DNA of 32,381 nt from Halalkalibacterium ligniniphilum (GTDB lineage: Bacteria; Bacillota; Bacilli; Bacillales; Bacillaceae_D). A program made the translations under genes and the position numbers. The stretch is taken from the NCBI RefSeq assembly GCF_000334155.1, contig NZ_ANNK01000014.1:1-32381 (forward strand), in the 5' to 3' direction. The notes under the pieces are model-generated. The model was not told the DNA's origin. It was given only the letters and a program-made list of their open reading frames with translations, and did no database searches. This document shows, in pieces, positions 1 through 8,037 of this stretch; positions within the stretch are counted from its first letter, which is position 1; each line of letters starts with the position of its first letter.

Positions 1-197
1 TGCTACGGGCAGTGCTAGGTGTAACATTTGGTCCGCTCAAAGAAAAATGGGCGATTCTCCAAGACATAAAAGGACCAGAATGGATTCCTGCCCTCGTTCT
101 TACCGGTCTGATTGTGCTCATCGGGATCTATCCGAATCTGTTAGCCGAACCACTCCAACAACCAATACACTTACTGCTCATGCGGATAGGAGGGTAA
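1..197 (+). CDS. nuoM: NADH-quinone oxidoreductase subunit M, C-terminal end (partial)
   Basis: This is the last ~65 codons of a membrane protein whose start lies left of the window; the frame is open from base 3 and stops at the TAA at 195-197. The residues LGVTFGPLKEKW followed by a hydrophobic segment (ALVLTGLIVLIGIYPN) look like the end of NuoM, one of the three antiporter-like proton-pumping subunits of respiratory complex I. The assignment rests mainly on context: nuoN follows 4 bases later, with its ribosome site (AGGAGG, 188-193) inside this reading frame, as expected for an operon with coupled translation. The fragment alone is too short to separate NuoM from NuoL or an Mrp subunit with certainty. 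Confidence 0.8.
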   Translation, partial: LRAVLGVTFGPLKEKWAILQDIKGPEWIPALVLTGLIVLIGIYPNLLAEPLQQPIHLLLMRIGG

Positions 198-201
198 TGA
201 C

Positions 202-1695
202 ATGGATCTTCAAACAATGCTTAGCTACCCTTGGGGAGTGATGGCTCCTGAATTTACCATTTTCATTGCGGCAGCGATCTTATCGATTCTTGATCTCGCT
301 TTGAAAGAAAAAGTGGACCGAAAAATGCTGAACTGGCTTGCTATTGCAGCGGTCGTACTTGCACTTCTTTTCTCTTTGCGGCAACTGGGGGCGCCAGTAC
401 AGATGATTTTATATGAAACGTACCGGCTTGATTCCGTCTCTCTTTCGTTCAAGCTTCTCTTGCTTTTAGGTACTTTGTCGGTGTTAGTGCTTTCCTTCGA
501 TGTGAAAAAAGAGCAAATTTCTCATCGTAGTGAGTATATTTACCTAATACTAACCGCGCTGCTTGGTGCCATGATTATGGCTTCAAGTGCGGATCTCCTT
601 ACACTTTTTGTAGGGTTGGAGCTTTTGTCTCTTTCTTCTTATGTGTTAGTGGGACTGAAAAAAACAGCGCTTCGAGCGAACGAGGCAGCTTTTAAATATT
701 ATGTTAACGGAGGGGTAGCAACGGCCTTTACACTCTTTGGAATGAGCTATGTGTATGGGTTAACAGGGCAAACGAATCTCTTTGAAATTGGCGCCGCCCT
801 TCAGCAGCCAGCTGTGGCTGAGAATCTTTTTTTACTCGTCATTGCCTTTGTGATGATGATTGGTGGGCTGATGTTCAAAATTGCCGGCATTCCTTTTCAT
901 ATGTGGGCACCTGATGTGTATGATGGTGCCGCTACACCGATTGCTGCCTTTTTAAGTGTCGTCTCTAAAATTGCTGGCTTTGCCATGCTTTTGCGCATTG
1001 TGTTCGTTATATTTGCATCAGCACCCAATGCTACTCTCAATCAGCCTTTTCTACTTGATACGCAATGGTTCTTTATTTTTCTGGCGGCGACAACCATTCT
1101 GGTTGGAAACCTTCTAGCTCTGAAGGAATACGGAATGAAACGCTTATTTGCCTATTCGAGCATTGCACAGGCCGGGTATGTCCTCGTACCACTTGCAGCG
1201 CTTACCGTTCTCGTGTTCGAAAACATTTGGTTTTATTTGTTCATCTATCTTTTGATGAATGTCGGAGCCTTCGCGATTATTCAAGTCGTTTTAGCACATA
1301 GTAAAACAGAAACAATTGCTGCATTTGCCGGTCTTTACCAGCGCTCACCGTTCCTAGCAATGACCATGACCGGATTTTTGCTCTCTCTTGCCGGCATTCC
1401 ATTGACAGCCGGGTTTATGGGAAAATATTTTATTTTTGTCGGTGCTCTCAGTAGTGCCAATTATTTTCTAGCTGGAGTGATGGTCGCAGGCTCTGTTTTA
1501 TCCTACGTTTACTATTTCCGAATCGTCACCCAAATCTTTGCACGACCACCAGAGTCAGAGGAGGTCATTCAAGTGCCTCTTGGGATCCGTGCGGTCATCA
1601 CAGTAGCCATCGCTGCGGTCATTGGCCTTGGTCTTTTTCCAAATCTTGCGTTCGAGTTCTTTTTTCAATATTTTCAACTTGGTGAATTGCTTTAA
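202..1695 (+). CDS. nuoN: NADH-quinone oxidoreductase subunit N
   Basis: A 497-residue, almost entirely hydrophobic protein with about 14 membrane segments, the usual length for NuoN. It belongs to the proton_antipo_M family and forms part of the proton-translocating membrane arm of complex I, coupling NADH-to-quinone electron flow to ion pumping. Visible hallmarks are the membrane glutamate in TLFVGLELLSLSSYVLVG and the lysine/proline-rich block KIAGIPFHMWAPDVYDGAATP followed by SVVSK, which carry the conserved charged residues of these antiporter-like subunits. The ATG at 202 is preceded by AGGAGG. It follows nuoM directly and is the last gene of the operon, because a hairpin follows at 1725. 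NuoN is homologous to MrpD at the other end of the window. Confidence 0.95.
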   Translation: MDLQTMLSYPWGVMAPEFTIFIAAAILSILDLALKEKVDRKMLNWLAIAAVVLALLFSLRQLGAPVQMILYETYRLDSVSLSFKLLLLLGTLSVLVLSFDVKKEQISHRSEYIYLILTALLGAMIMASSADLLTLFVGLELLSLSSYVLVGLKKTALRANEAAFKYYVNGGVATAFTLFGMSYVYGLTGQTNLFEIGAALQQPAVAENLFLLVIAFVMMIGGLMFKIAGIPFHMWAPDVYDGAATPIAAFLSVVSKIAGFAMLLRIVFVIFASAPNATLNQPFLLDTQWFFIFLAATTILVGNLLALKEYGMKRLFAYSSIAQAGYVLVPLAALTVLVFENIWFYLFIYLLMNVGAFAIIQVVLAHSKTETIAAFAGLYQRSPFLAMTMTGFLLSLAGIPLTAGFMGKYFIFVGALSSANYFLAGVMVAGSVLSYVYYFRIVTQIFARPPESEEVIQVPLGIRAVITVAIAAVIGLGLFPNLAFEFFFQYFQLGELL

Positions 1696-1724
1696 CCAGC
1701 CTAAAAAACGTTTTTTTTTCACTG

Positions 1725-1764
1725 AAAACGGGAACAGACTGTTAGCTGATCTCGTTTTTGTTTG
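1725..1764 (+). terminator. Rho-independent terminator after nuoN
   Basis: AAAACGGGAACAG (1725-1737) pairs with CTGATCTCGTTTT (1746-1758) with one A-A mismatch and an 8-base loop, and T residues follow. It lies 30 bases past the nuoN stop and probably ends the complex I operon. Confidence 0.6.
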
Positions 1765-2092
1765 GTTAAAAAGGGAAAGCAAAGGGATTTTTTTAAAGTG
1801 AAAACGACTTAGAACGATGGATTTCAACAAAAATCAATGACTTTAGACAAAAATGTGATGAGCGGCACTTAGCACTGAAGAAAAAAAGGTACGTACGACT
1901 TAGTGTCATTTCGATGAAAATTGTAGATTTTTGGCGGGTGATAAGGTAATATGAAATGTGGATTGTTTTTAATAAGGATGGGAATTTTGCCCCTTTTTTT
2001 CAAGAACAGTCTGCTTTATATTGAGGAAGTCGGATTTTTTTGAAAGATGCAAAAGAGCACTTTCATAAATGTCGAAAAAGGAGACTAAAGAG
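1765..2092. other. AT-rich intergenic region before ywzB
   Basis: No open frame with a credible ribosome site was seen on either strand. The stretch is AT-rich and presumably carries the promoter of the ywzB-ywmB-murA group, but I could not single out a convincing -35/-10 pair. A short GGG/CCC hairpin followed by seven T residues near 1980-2001 is too weak to call a terminator. Confidence 0.4.
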
Positions 2093-2326
2093 ATGATGGA
2101 GGGCTTCGGACAGCAGGCACTAATACATATTTTTGTAAATGTAGTGTTCCTTGCTATTACGTGGTGGGCTCTACAATCGTTTAGGTTTGACCTTTTTGTC
2201 AAAAACCCGAAAGGTCCACAAGCGAAATTACTGATGATTTTATTGACGATTGCCATTGGTCATCTAGTGAGTAGCTTTTTTATGGACTATTTCAATTCAT
2301 CCATGATGCTTCGCCACCTTTGGTAA
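2093..2326 (+). CDS. ywzB: DUF1146 family membrane protein (YwzB-like)
   Basis: A 77-residue protein with two membrane helices (about IHIFVNVVFLAITWWAL and KLLMILLTIAIGHLVSSFF) separated by a short basic loop. The motif ITWWALQSFRFD and the end ...LLTIAIGHLVSSFFMDY fit the DUF1146/YwzB family, found just upstream of ywmB and murAA in Bacillus. The function is unknown. An in-frame ATG lies at 2069 but has no ribosome site. The ATG at 2093 (or 2096) sits 9 bases after AAGGAG (2078-2083) and gives the family's usual length, so 2093 is preferred. The position between complex I and murA matches the conserved chromosomal order. Confidence 0.8.
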   Translation: MMEGFGQQALIHIFVNVVFLAITWWALQSFRFDLFVKNPKGPQAKLLMILLTIAIGHLVSSFFMDYFNSSMMLRHLW

Positions 2327-2430
2327 TGGAAGTGAAGAATGTCGAGTGTTGACTACAACTTCCATGTATGCAAGGCCTTCTCTTGGAAAAAATGTTAGTA
2401 ATGACATTGACACGGAGAGGGGATTTTAAC

Positions 2431-3186
2431 ATGAAAGCACGAACAGGGTTAGGGCTTATGGTTCTTACGCTCATAACATGGTTCGCACATTTTCATGCAT
2501 ACGGGGAAGAAACGGAGTCATCCATGCACAAGCTTCAGCATATGGTTGAGCAATTGAATGCGAACAACATTGATGTGGAAGAGTGGACGTTCTATACGAG
2601 AAAACATGTAAGTCATGCAAAGGATTTTGAGTCATACGACCAACAGGTTAGGGCTGTGCTTGAGCCCTTATCAGGCTGGGAAGTATCAGAACCAAGTGCA
2701 GAAGACCCTCATTGGACGGCCAAGGCTGTTCGCGCTCACCCACATCTAGCACTCACCGAGAAACTAACCATTCTTGCTTACCCAACACATAATAGTAGGC
2801 AAATCTATATGATTTATGATGTTCACGGGAAATGGAGAGAAGCAAACAAACAAAAGGTTGTAACGTATGTGGAAACCCAGCAACAATCATTCGGGCTTCA
2901 AGAGAACGACATGTTTGTTACGGTCGTTGGAAAAACAGATACGAACAATGATACAACCCTTTATCAAATGGCACAACAACTTCTGATGGAATTTGACGCA
3001 AAGGAAGTGGAAGCCTTAAAAGAAGAAGCGTTTGTCTCCCTCTCTGCATATAATAACCAGTGGACCGATTTCATTGTGACGAATGGAAAAACAATGAACT
3101 TACAACTGGCGCTTCGACACAACGATGGATTGGGCGGACGAACGACCGTCACAATTGGCACGCCTATTATTACGAATGAATATTAA
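2431..3186 (+). CDS. ywmB: YwmB family protein (DUF1779), exported
   Basis: A 251-residue protein with a signal peptide (MKARTG then a hydrophobic stretch to about ...FAHFHAYGEE) and a predominantly hydrophilic mature part. The length, the beginning (HKLQHMVEQLNANNIDVEEWTFYTRK) and the position directly before murA match YwmB, a conserved Bacillus protein of unknown molecular function. An in-frame ATG at 2368 would add 21 residues ahead of the signal peptide. The ATG at 2431 is better because GGAGAGGGG lies at 2414-2422 and the signal peptide then starts at the N terminus. The gene ends 44 bases before murA and is probably co-transcribed with it. Confidence 0.8.
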   Translation: MKARTGLGLMVLTLITWFAHFHAYGEETESSMHKLQHMVEQLNANNIDVEEWTFYTRKHVSHAKDFESYDQQVRAVLEPLSGWEVSEPSAEDPHWTAKAVRAHPHLALTEKLTILAYPTHNSRQIYMIYDVHGKWREANKQKVVTYVETQQQSFGLQENDMFVTVVGKTDTNNDTTLYQMAQQLLMEFDAKEVEALKEEAFVSLSAYNNQWTDFIVTNGKTMNLQLALRHNDGLGGRTTVTIGTPIITNEY

Positions 3187-3230
3187 TGATATAGAAGAGA
3201 CCACAATAACTAGACGCGGAGGGGAATACG

Positions 3231-4556
3231 TTGGAAAAAATTATTGTACGGGGTGGCAGGCGGCTACGTGGTACCGTGAAAGTAGAGGGAGCGAAGAATG
3301 CCGTGTTGCCTGTCATTGCTGCATCGATTCTAGCAAGCCGCGGCACGAGCACAATTTATGATGTGCCTTCCTTAGCAGATGTATACACAATGAAAGAAGT
3401 ATTAAGAAATCTTAATATAGACGTAGAGTATGAAAATGGTTCATTTACCGTTGATGCGGAAAAACCATTAAAAACAGAAGCACCATTTGAGTATGTCCGA
3501 AAAATGCGTGCCTCATTCCTCGTAATGGGTCCTTTGCTTGCTCGCGTTGGTCATGCACGAATTGCGCTTCCTGGTGGGTGCGCAATCGGTTCACGACCAA
3601 TTGATCAACATTTAAAAGGCTTCGAAGCAATGGGTGCTACGGTTGAAATTGGTAATGGGTTTATTGAAGCGAAAATTGATGGTCGTTTGCGAGGAACAAA
3701 AATTTACCTTGACTTCCCAAGTGTAGGTGCCACAGAAAACATTATGATGGCAGCTGTGTTAGCTGAAGGAACAACAATCCTTGAAAATGCAGCAGAAGAA
3801 CCTGAAATTGTCTGTCTTGCTAATTATTTAAATGCAATGGGTGCGAAGGTTCGTGGTGCAGGAACAGGTGTGATTCGAATTGAAGGCGTTGACGAGCTTT
3901 TCGGTGCGAACCATACAGTGATTCCTGATCGCATCGAAGCAGGTACTTTTATGGTGGCAGCTGCGATTACCCAAGGGGATGTGTTTGTTGAAGGTGCGGT
4001 AGCTGAGCATCTACGTCCGCTTGTGGCAAAGATGGAAGAGATGGGTGTGGAAATTACAGAAGAAGAAAACGGATTACGCGTAGTCGGCCCAGAGAAATTA
4101 AAGCCAGTTGATTTAAAAACAATGCCACATCCAGGCTTCCCAACTGATATGCAGGCACAAATGATGGCATTGCTTTTACAAGCAGATGGAACAAGTGTGA
4201 TCACAGAAACGGTCTTTGAAAACCGTTTTATGCACGTAGAAGAGTTCCGCCGCATGAACGGCAACATTAAAATTGAAGGACGTTCAGCGATTATCTCAGG
4301 ACCATCCAAGCTTCAAGGAGCGGAAGTTTCTGCAACGGACCTTCGTGCAGGTGCGGCCCTTGTTTTAGCGGGTCTTGTAGCAGAAGGTGTTACGCGCGTT
4401 GTTGAATTAAAGCACGTGGACCGAGGCTATGTAAACCTTGCAGGTAAGCTGGCTCAGCTTGGAGCTGATGTGGAGCGTACAGAAATGGTCGCTGAAACCG
4501 TTATAGAAACGGTTGCGGCTCCTGTCCCATTAAAGTTAAATACGAACCTAGTCTAG
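3231..4556 (+). CDS. murA: UDP-N-acetylglucosamine 1-carboxyvinyltransferase MurA
   Basis: A cytoplasmic enzyme that transfers enolpyruvate from PEP to UDP-GlcNAc, the first committed step of peptidoglycan synthesis. The 441-residue protein has the EPSP-synthase fold signatures: GAKNAVLP with the Lys22-Asn23 pair that contacts substrate, and [20 protein letters not shown] with the PEP-binding/fosfomycin-target Cys117. [20 protein letters not shown] closes the second domain. Translation starts at a TTG preceded by GGAGGGG (3219-3225); no nearby ATG fits. Together with ywmB upstream and spoIID downstream this matches the murAA (rather than murAB) locus of Bacillus. A clear terminator overlaps its stop codon. 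Confidence 0.97.
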   Translation: MEKIIVRGGRRLRGTVKVEGAKNAVLPVIAASILASRGTSTIYDVPSLADVYTMKEVLRNLNIDVEYENGSFTVDAEKPLKTEAPFEYVRKMRASFLVMGPLLARVGHARIALPGGCAIGSRPIDQHLKGFEAMGATVEIGNGFIEAKIDGRLRGTKIYLDFPSVGATENIMMAAVLAEGTTILENAAEEPEIVCLANYLNAMGAKVRGAGTGVIRIEGVDELFGANHTVIPDRIEAGTFMVAAAITQGDVFVEGAVAEHLRPLVAKMEEMGVEITEEENGLRVVGPEKLKPVDLKTMPHPGFPTDMQAQMMALLLQADGTSVITETVFENRFMHVEEFRRMNGNIKIEGRSAIISGPSKLQGAEVSATDLRAGAALVLAGLVAEGVTRVVELKHVDRGYVNLAGKLAQLGADVERTEMVAETVIETVAAPVPLKLNTNLV

Positions 4557-4585
4557 CCCTTTGTTAAAAAGGGCTTTTCTTTTTC
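4555..4585 (+). terminator. Terminator of murA
   Basis: AGCCCTTT (4555-4562) pairs perfectly with AAAGGGCT around a 5-base loop, followed by TTTCTTTTT. The stem begins inside the murA stop codon. Confidence 0.9.
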
Positions 4586-5029
4586 ATTGGAAAAGGATCT
4601 TTCCGTTCAAGCTGATGCAACAAGGAAACTCTTTTGCTTCCACCCCCTTCATTGAAAGGCTGCTCAAAATTATTTGATTGATCCGCTCATGCAGGTTTGG
4701 TGAAAAAGGAAACAGTGCTTTAAACATAGGGGAGCGATTTTAAAGACATACCATAAGCTATAACCCTATTCATCTTTATAGCTTGTCCTTTTTCCTCCAA
4801 ATTATACCCGCTTGCATAATCAATTGTTTTATATTTCCCTCTTGAACCATTTTAGAACAAATGTTCCCTTTTGTAAAGACTTGCAATTTCCAACAAACAG
4901 ATAGAAGGAACTTTTTATAGGTTAATCCTATTCTCAGGGTAGCATTGCTTCTTTGCGGAAAATAGGTCTAGCATGAACCCAGCCTGCATAGAATGATTGG
5001 GTAGACAATTGATTAATGGAGGCATTGGG
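4586..5029. other. Non-coding region between murA and spoIID
   Basis: About 440 bases with no credible gene; the short minus-strand frame here has no ribosome site. It probably holds the spoIID promoter (see 4966-4994). Several pyrimidine-rich runs occur (4788-4800, 4860-4875) but no strong hairpin was noticed. Confidence 0.4.
4966..4994 (+). promoter_or_regulatory. Possible sigma-E type promoter of spoIID
   Basis: CATAGAAT (4987-4994) resembles the sigma-E -10 consensus CATACAAT, and GTCTAGCA (4966-4973) lies 13 bases upstream in the -35 position, though it matches poorly. spoIID is expressed in the mother cell under sigma-E in Bacillus subtilis, so the expectation is sound, but the match itself is weak. 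Confidence 0.3.
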
Positions 5030-6049
5030 ATGAAACGTTTCATTATTTTTGGAAGCATTCTTTGCACAGTCATTCTTATCTTGCCAGCGATGCTCGTCTT
5101 ATTTTCGAACGAACAAGAAAACGTCACCTCTCAAATGCAAACGATGGGAGAGCATCAAGCCGTCGAACAGCTTGAACACCCAGGTAGTGATGTTTCAGTT
5201 CACGTCTATCGAAGCAGCTCAGAAAAAGTGGAGGAAGTACCACTAGAAGACTATGTCGTTGGCGTTGTTGCCTCCGAAATGCCCGCCAATTTTGAAGTCG
5301 AAGCATTAAAAGCACAGGCGCTCACTGCTCGAACGTACATTTTGCAGCAAATGCTGCAGCCAGCAGACATTGAGCTGCCAGAAGGGGCAGTTGTCACGGA
5401 TACGGTCTCGCACCAGGTTTACCATAATGATGAGGAACTAAGGGAGCTTTGGGGAAAAGAATACGAATGGAAGATCGCGCGCATTAGAGAAGCAGTCTTT
5501 TCAACACAGAGTCAAATTCTCACGTATGAGGGAGAGCCGATTACGGCAGCTTTTTTTTCAACGAGTAACGGGTATACGGAAAACTCCGAGGATTACTGGT
5601 TAAGTCCAATTCCCTATTTACGGAGCGTCGAAAGCCCTTGGGATCAAAATTCGCCTCGTTTTACAGGAGAAAAAATCATTTCAGTAAGCGAGTTTCAGAC
5701 AAAGCTTGGTGTGACACTGCCTGCAGATGGAAGTGTAGGGACAATCGTGGCGCGAACCGATGGAGGACGCGTCGCCACCGTTAATGTGAGTGGCAAAGAA
5801 CTTAGTGGACGGGAGATACGGGATTTGCTTGGCCTTGATTCCTCTGATTTTCAGTGGCGAAGGCAGGGGGAAGAGATTGTCATTGAAACAAAAGGCTGGG
5901 GGCACGGAGTTGGAATGAGTCAGTACGGTGCTGATGGGATGGCGCGAGGTGGCAGCGATTACAAAGAAATCGTCAATCATTATTATCGTGGTGTGACGAT
6001 CGACACCATTGACGTATATGAAGAAAAATTAACCGCCTATATAGAATGA
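5030..6049 (+). CDS. spoIID: Stage II sporulation protein D (peptidoglycan lytic transglycosylase)
   Basis: A 339-residue membrane-anchored enzyme of the mother cell that cleaves glycan strands during engulfment with SpoIIM and SpoIIP. An N-terminal membrane segment (residues ~3-25) is followed by the SpoIID/LytB domain. VPLEDYVVGVVASEMP contains Glu83, which corresponds to the catalytic glutamate known in the B. subtilis protein. FFSTSNGYTENSEDYW and GWGHGVGMSQYGADGMA are the family's other signatures. The ATG at 5030 is preceded by ATGGAGG (5016-5022); an earlier in-frame ATG at 4997 has no ribosome site. The length is close to that of the B. subtilis protein. Its place between murA and spoIIQ is the conserved one. 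Confidence 0.96.
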   Translation: MKRFIIFGSILCTVILILPAMLVLFSNEQENVTSQMQTMGEHQAVEQLEHPGSDVSVHVYRSSSEKVEEVPLEDYVVGVVASEMPANFEVEALKAQALTARTYILQQMLQPADIELPEGAVVTDTVSHQVYHNDEELRELWGKEYEWKIARIREAVFSTQSQILTYEGEPITAAFFSTSNGYTENSEDYWLSPIPYLRSVESPWDQNSPRFTGEKIISVSEFQTKLGVTLPADGSVGTIVARTDGGRVATVNVSGKELSGREIRDLLGLDSSDFQWRRQGEEIVIETKGWGHGVGMSQYGADGMARGGSDYKEIVNHYYRGVTIDTIDVYEEKLTAYIE

Positions 6050-6380
6050 GAAAGGGTGGTGCTGAGGGCACTGCCCATTTTCGATTCATTAGAGAGAACA
6101 TTCTTTCACAAATCGGGAATGAGATGTCCGTTAAGACGATGAAAAGGTCGATCCTAACTCAACCTATGGGCGACAATACTTTAAAAAAACAACACAGGAA
6201 AGTTTTTTTGCATGAAGCATCAGAGCGTTTGCCGGCAACGTCCTATGCTTTCTGATTAAAAATGTCATAAAAAAGCTTTAGAGAGCGGCTGTTTTCGATT
6301 ATTTTACGAGGAAGGATCCTTCTTTTTCAGGTTTTGAGCCTTTTTGTCGAAAAGTTATTGGAAAAAGATCGACGGACCGA
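6050..6380. other. Intergenic region between spoIID and spoIIQ
   Basis: About 380 bases separate the genes (to 6431). A 69-codon frame starting in the spoIID stop codon was judged not real. GAAGGATCCTTC (around 6311-6322) is a short palindrome followed by TTTTTC and could be a weak terminator. The far end carries the candidate spoIIQ promoter. Confidence 0.4.
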
Positions 6381-6410
6381 TGTATAGATTGTCAGCAATC
6401 TGATCAGAAT
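6381..6410 (+). promoter_or_regulatory. Candidate sigma-F promoter of spoIIQ
   Basis: TGTATA (6381-6386) fits the sigma-F -35 (GTATA) and GATCAGAAT (6402-6410), 15 bases on, fits the -10 pattern GGNNANAAT with one mismatch. spoIIQ is a known forespore sigma-F gene. The predicted start would fall just before the ribosome site GAGGTGAT (6419-6426), giving a very short leader, which is the weak point. Confidence 0.4.
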
Positions 6411-6431
6411 GGTTGCTGAGGTGATAAAAAA

Positions 6432-7346
6432 ATGAATGAAGACAACAAAAAAACGTCTAAAAATGAAGAACGTTCATTTCAAGTACAACGCTTCTTAAGA
6501 AAACGCTGGCTCGTTCCTGCCATTTATTTAGTGGCTGCCGCTGGGATCCTTAGTAGTGCCCTATATTTTATGCAAGGTCAAGATGAGATTGTCGCACCAG
6601 ATGATGGAAGCATCGAAGTGGAAGAGAATCAATTTGGCTCTACAGGGCTAGGAGAGGACGCTGTACCTGTTGCAAGTGGAAGTGAAGTCATTAAGCTTCC
6701 TGTGGCGGATGAAAATGAAGTGAACATCGTTGGTTCCTTTTATGATGTCAATGGTACACCAGAAGAACAGCAATCAGCTCTCGTCTATTACAATAATTAC
6801 TACTACCAAAACAAAGGCATTGATTTAGCAAAAGACGGGGAAGAAAGCTTTGATGTTACGGCATCATTAAGCGGAACAATCGTAAAAGCAGAGAAGGATT
6901 CACTACTAGGGTATGTCGTTGAAATTGACCATGATAATGGGATCGTGACCCACTATCATAGCTTAGGAGAGTTAAATGTAGAAGAAGGCGAGACAGTCCG
7001 CCAAGGGGATGTCCTCGGAACAGCTGGACGTAGTCTCTATAATGAGGATGCGGGCGTTCACGCTCATTTTGAAATTCGTCAAAATGGTCTAGCCTTAAAC
7101 CCTGAAGAAGTTCTTCATCAAACGATACAGTCTTTGGCGGAGCTTTCTTTCGATGAAGAACCGAACAATGTGACGGACCAAGATACGGAGAAGGCGGAAG
7201 AACCTCAAGAAGGGGAAAAAGAAGCTGCGGATGAGCAGGAAAAGCCTGTAGATGAAGAAAAAGATCAGACAGACAAGCCTGCGAATGAAGATGAATCTGC
7301 AGATGATCAAGCTGGAGACGAAGAAGAAATAAACGAAAGCGCGTAA
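6432..7346 (+). CDS. spoIIQ: Stage II sporulation protein Q (SpoIIQ)
   Basis: A forespore membrane protein that pairs with SpoIIIAH across the intermembrane space to form the engulfment ratchet and channel. The 304-residue product has a cytoplasmic basic N terminus, one membrane helix (about 27-47) and an LytM/M23 domain (about 115-230). The M23 zinc site is incomplete: the first histidine of HxxxD is Asn127 (NKGID, Asp131 kept), while the HxH pair (His210, His212) is intact. Loss of this histidine is also reported for Bacillus SpoIIQ, so the domain is likely structural here. Residues ~240-304 form a long tail of Glu, Asp, Lys and Gln with little order predicted. The ribosome site GAGGTGAT decides the ATG. 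Confidence 0.93.
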   Translation: MNEDNKKTSKNEERSFQVQRFLRKRWLVPAIYLVAAAGILSSALYFMQGQDEIVAPDDGSIEVEENQFGSTGLGEDAVPVASGSEVIKLPVADENEVNIVGSFYDVNGTPEEQQSALVYYNNYYYQNKGIDLAKDGEESFDVTASLSGTIVKAEKDSLLGYVVEIDHDNGIVTHYHSLGELNVEEGETVRQGDVLGTAGRSLYNEDAGVHAHFEIRQNGLALNPEEVLHQTIQSLAELSFDEEPNNVTDQDTEKAEEPQEGEKEAADEQEKPVDEEKDQTDKPANEDESADDQAGDEEEINESA

Positions 7347-7380
7347 GCACTACGTTATCCAATGATATCCGTAGCATCAT

Positions 7381-7417
7381 AAAAACAGCTCCTTACGAGA
7401 GAGCTGTTTTTGTTTTG
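7381..7417 (+). terminator. Terminator of spoIIQ
   Basis: AAAAACAGCTC (7381-7391) pairs perfectly with GAGCTGTTTTT (7401-7411) around a 9-base loop, followed by GTTTTG. The symmetric A/T flanks would allow it to work in both directions. Confidence 0.9.
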
Positions 7418-7457
7418 CCAAAACCTAGGATAAAACAACCGCGCCTATTGTTGTGTT

Positions 7458-7462
7458 TTTAA
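7458..7462 (+). other. Putative target/TAM sequence TTTAA at IS left end
   Basis: TTTAA abuts the predicted left end of the IS. Related Gram-positive IS605 elements insert 3' to short T-rich sites such as TTTAA or TTTAT, which also serve as the TnpB target-adjacent motif. The assignment depends on the left end being at 7463. Confidence 0.5.
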
Positions 7463-7465
7463 CGT

Positions 7466-7554
7466 ACTTCCGAAAGAAGTCTCCCTCTTCAACCGTGCGA
7501 AGGGTGTAGCCCAACGGTAAGGGGGAGATGAATTTCGGTTGGGCAACAGCCCAA
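7466..7554 (+). repeat. Left-end hairpins of the IS
   Basis: ACTTC-CGAAA-GAAGT (7466-7480) is a perfect 5-bp hairpin at the position expected for the subterminal palindrome recognised by TnpA. It is followed by CTTC/GAAG (7487-7490 with 7499-7502) and TTGGGC-AACA-GCCCAA (7539-7554). GCCCAAC (7509-7515) could instead pair with GTTGGGC (7538-7544), so two alternative folds are possible in the tnpA leader. Confidence 0.6.
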
Positions 7555-7627
7555 AGGATTTTAGTTTTGTCTTTTTTTTCTCAAAGTGGCATAATCAGTA
7601 TTATAAAGTATAAGGACTGATATAACA

Positions 7628-8026
7628 GTGAAATTAGATAGTAATAATCATTCAGTGTTCTTGATGTATTACCATCTTGTGTTGGTAGTGAAGTATAGAA
7701 GGAAAGTGATAGATGATACTATTTCAGACTTTGCCAAAGATAAATTTGTATCGTTGAGTGAGAAATATAATATTGCATTAGTTGAATGGAATCACGATGT
7801 TGACCATGTTCATATTTTGTTCAAAGCACAACCAAATAGTGAATTATCGAAATTCATCAATGCCTATAAAAGTGCCAGTTCAAGACTTATCAAGAAGGAT
7901 TTTCCTCATGTGCGTAAAAGGTTATGGAAAGAAATGTTTTGGTCAAGAAGTTTTTGTTTGTTGACGACTGGCGGTTCGCCTATTGAAGTGGTGAAAAAAT
8001 ATATTGAAAATCAAGGGATAAAGTGA
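7628..8026 (+). CDS. tnpA: IS200/IS605 family Y1 transposase TnpA
   Basis: A 132-residue HUH nuclease, the normal length for this family, that excises and inserts single-stranded element DNA. The HUH motif is His60-Val-His62 (DHVHILF) and the nucleophile is most likely Tyr125 in VVKKYIENQ. The start is a GTG at 7628, 11 bases after AAGGA (7612-7616); the N-terminal residues match where TnpA proteins begin, and no upstream ATG is available. It precedes tnpB by 11 bases, so the pair are likely co-transcribed. All expected motifs are present, so it is probably functional. Confidence 0.95.
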   Translation: MKLDSNNHSVFLMYYHLVLVVKYRRKVIDDTISDFAKDKFVSLSEKYNIALVEWNHDVDHVHILFKAQPNSELSKFINAYKSASSRLIKKDFPHVRKRLWKEMFWSRSFCLLTTGGSPIEVVKKYIENQGIK

Positions 8027-8037
8027 GGTGATTTGAT

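Noticed and set aside
6046-6255. 69-codon frame overlapping the spoIID stop
   Set aside because: No proper ribosome site, low-quality composition and no family resemblance; it lies in the spoIID-spoIIQ spacer.
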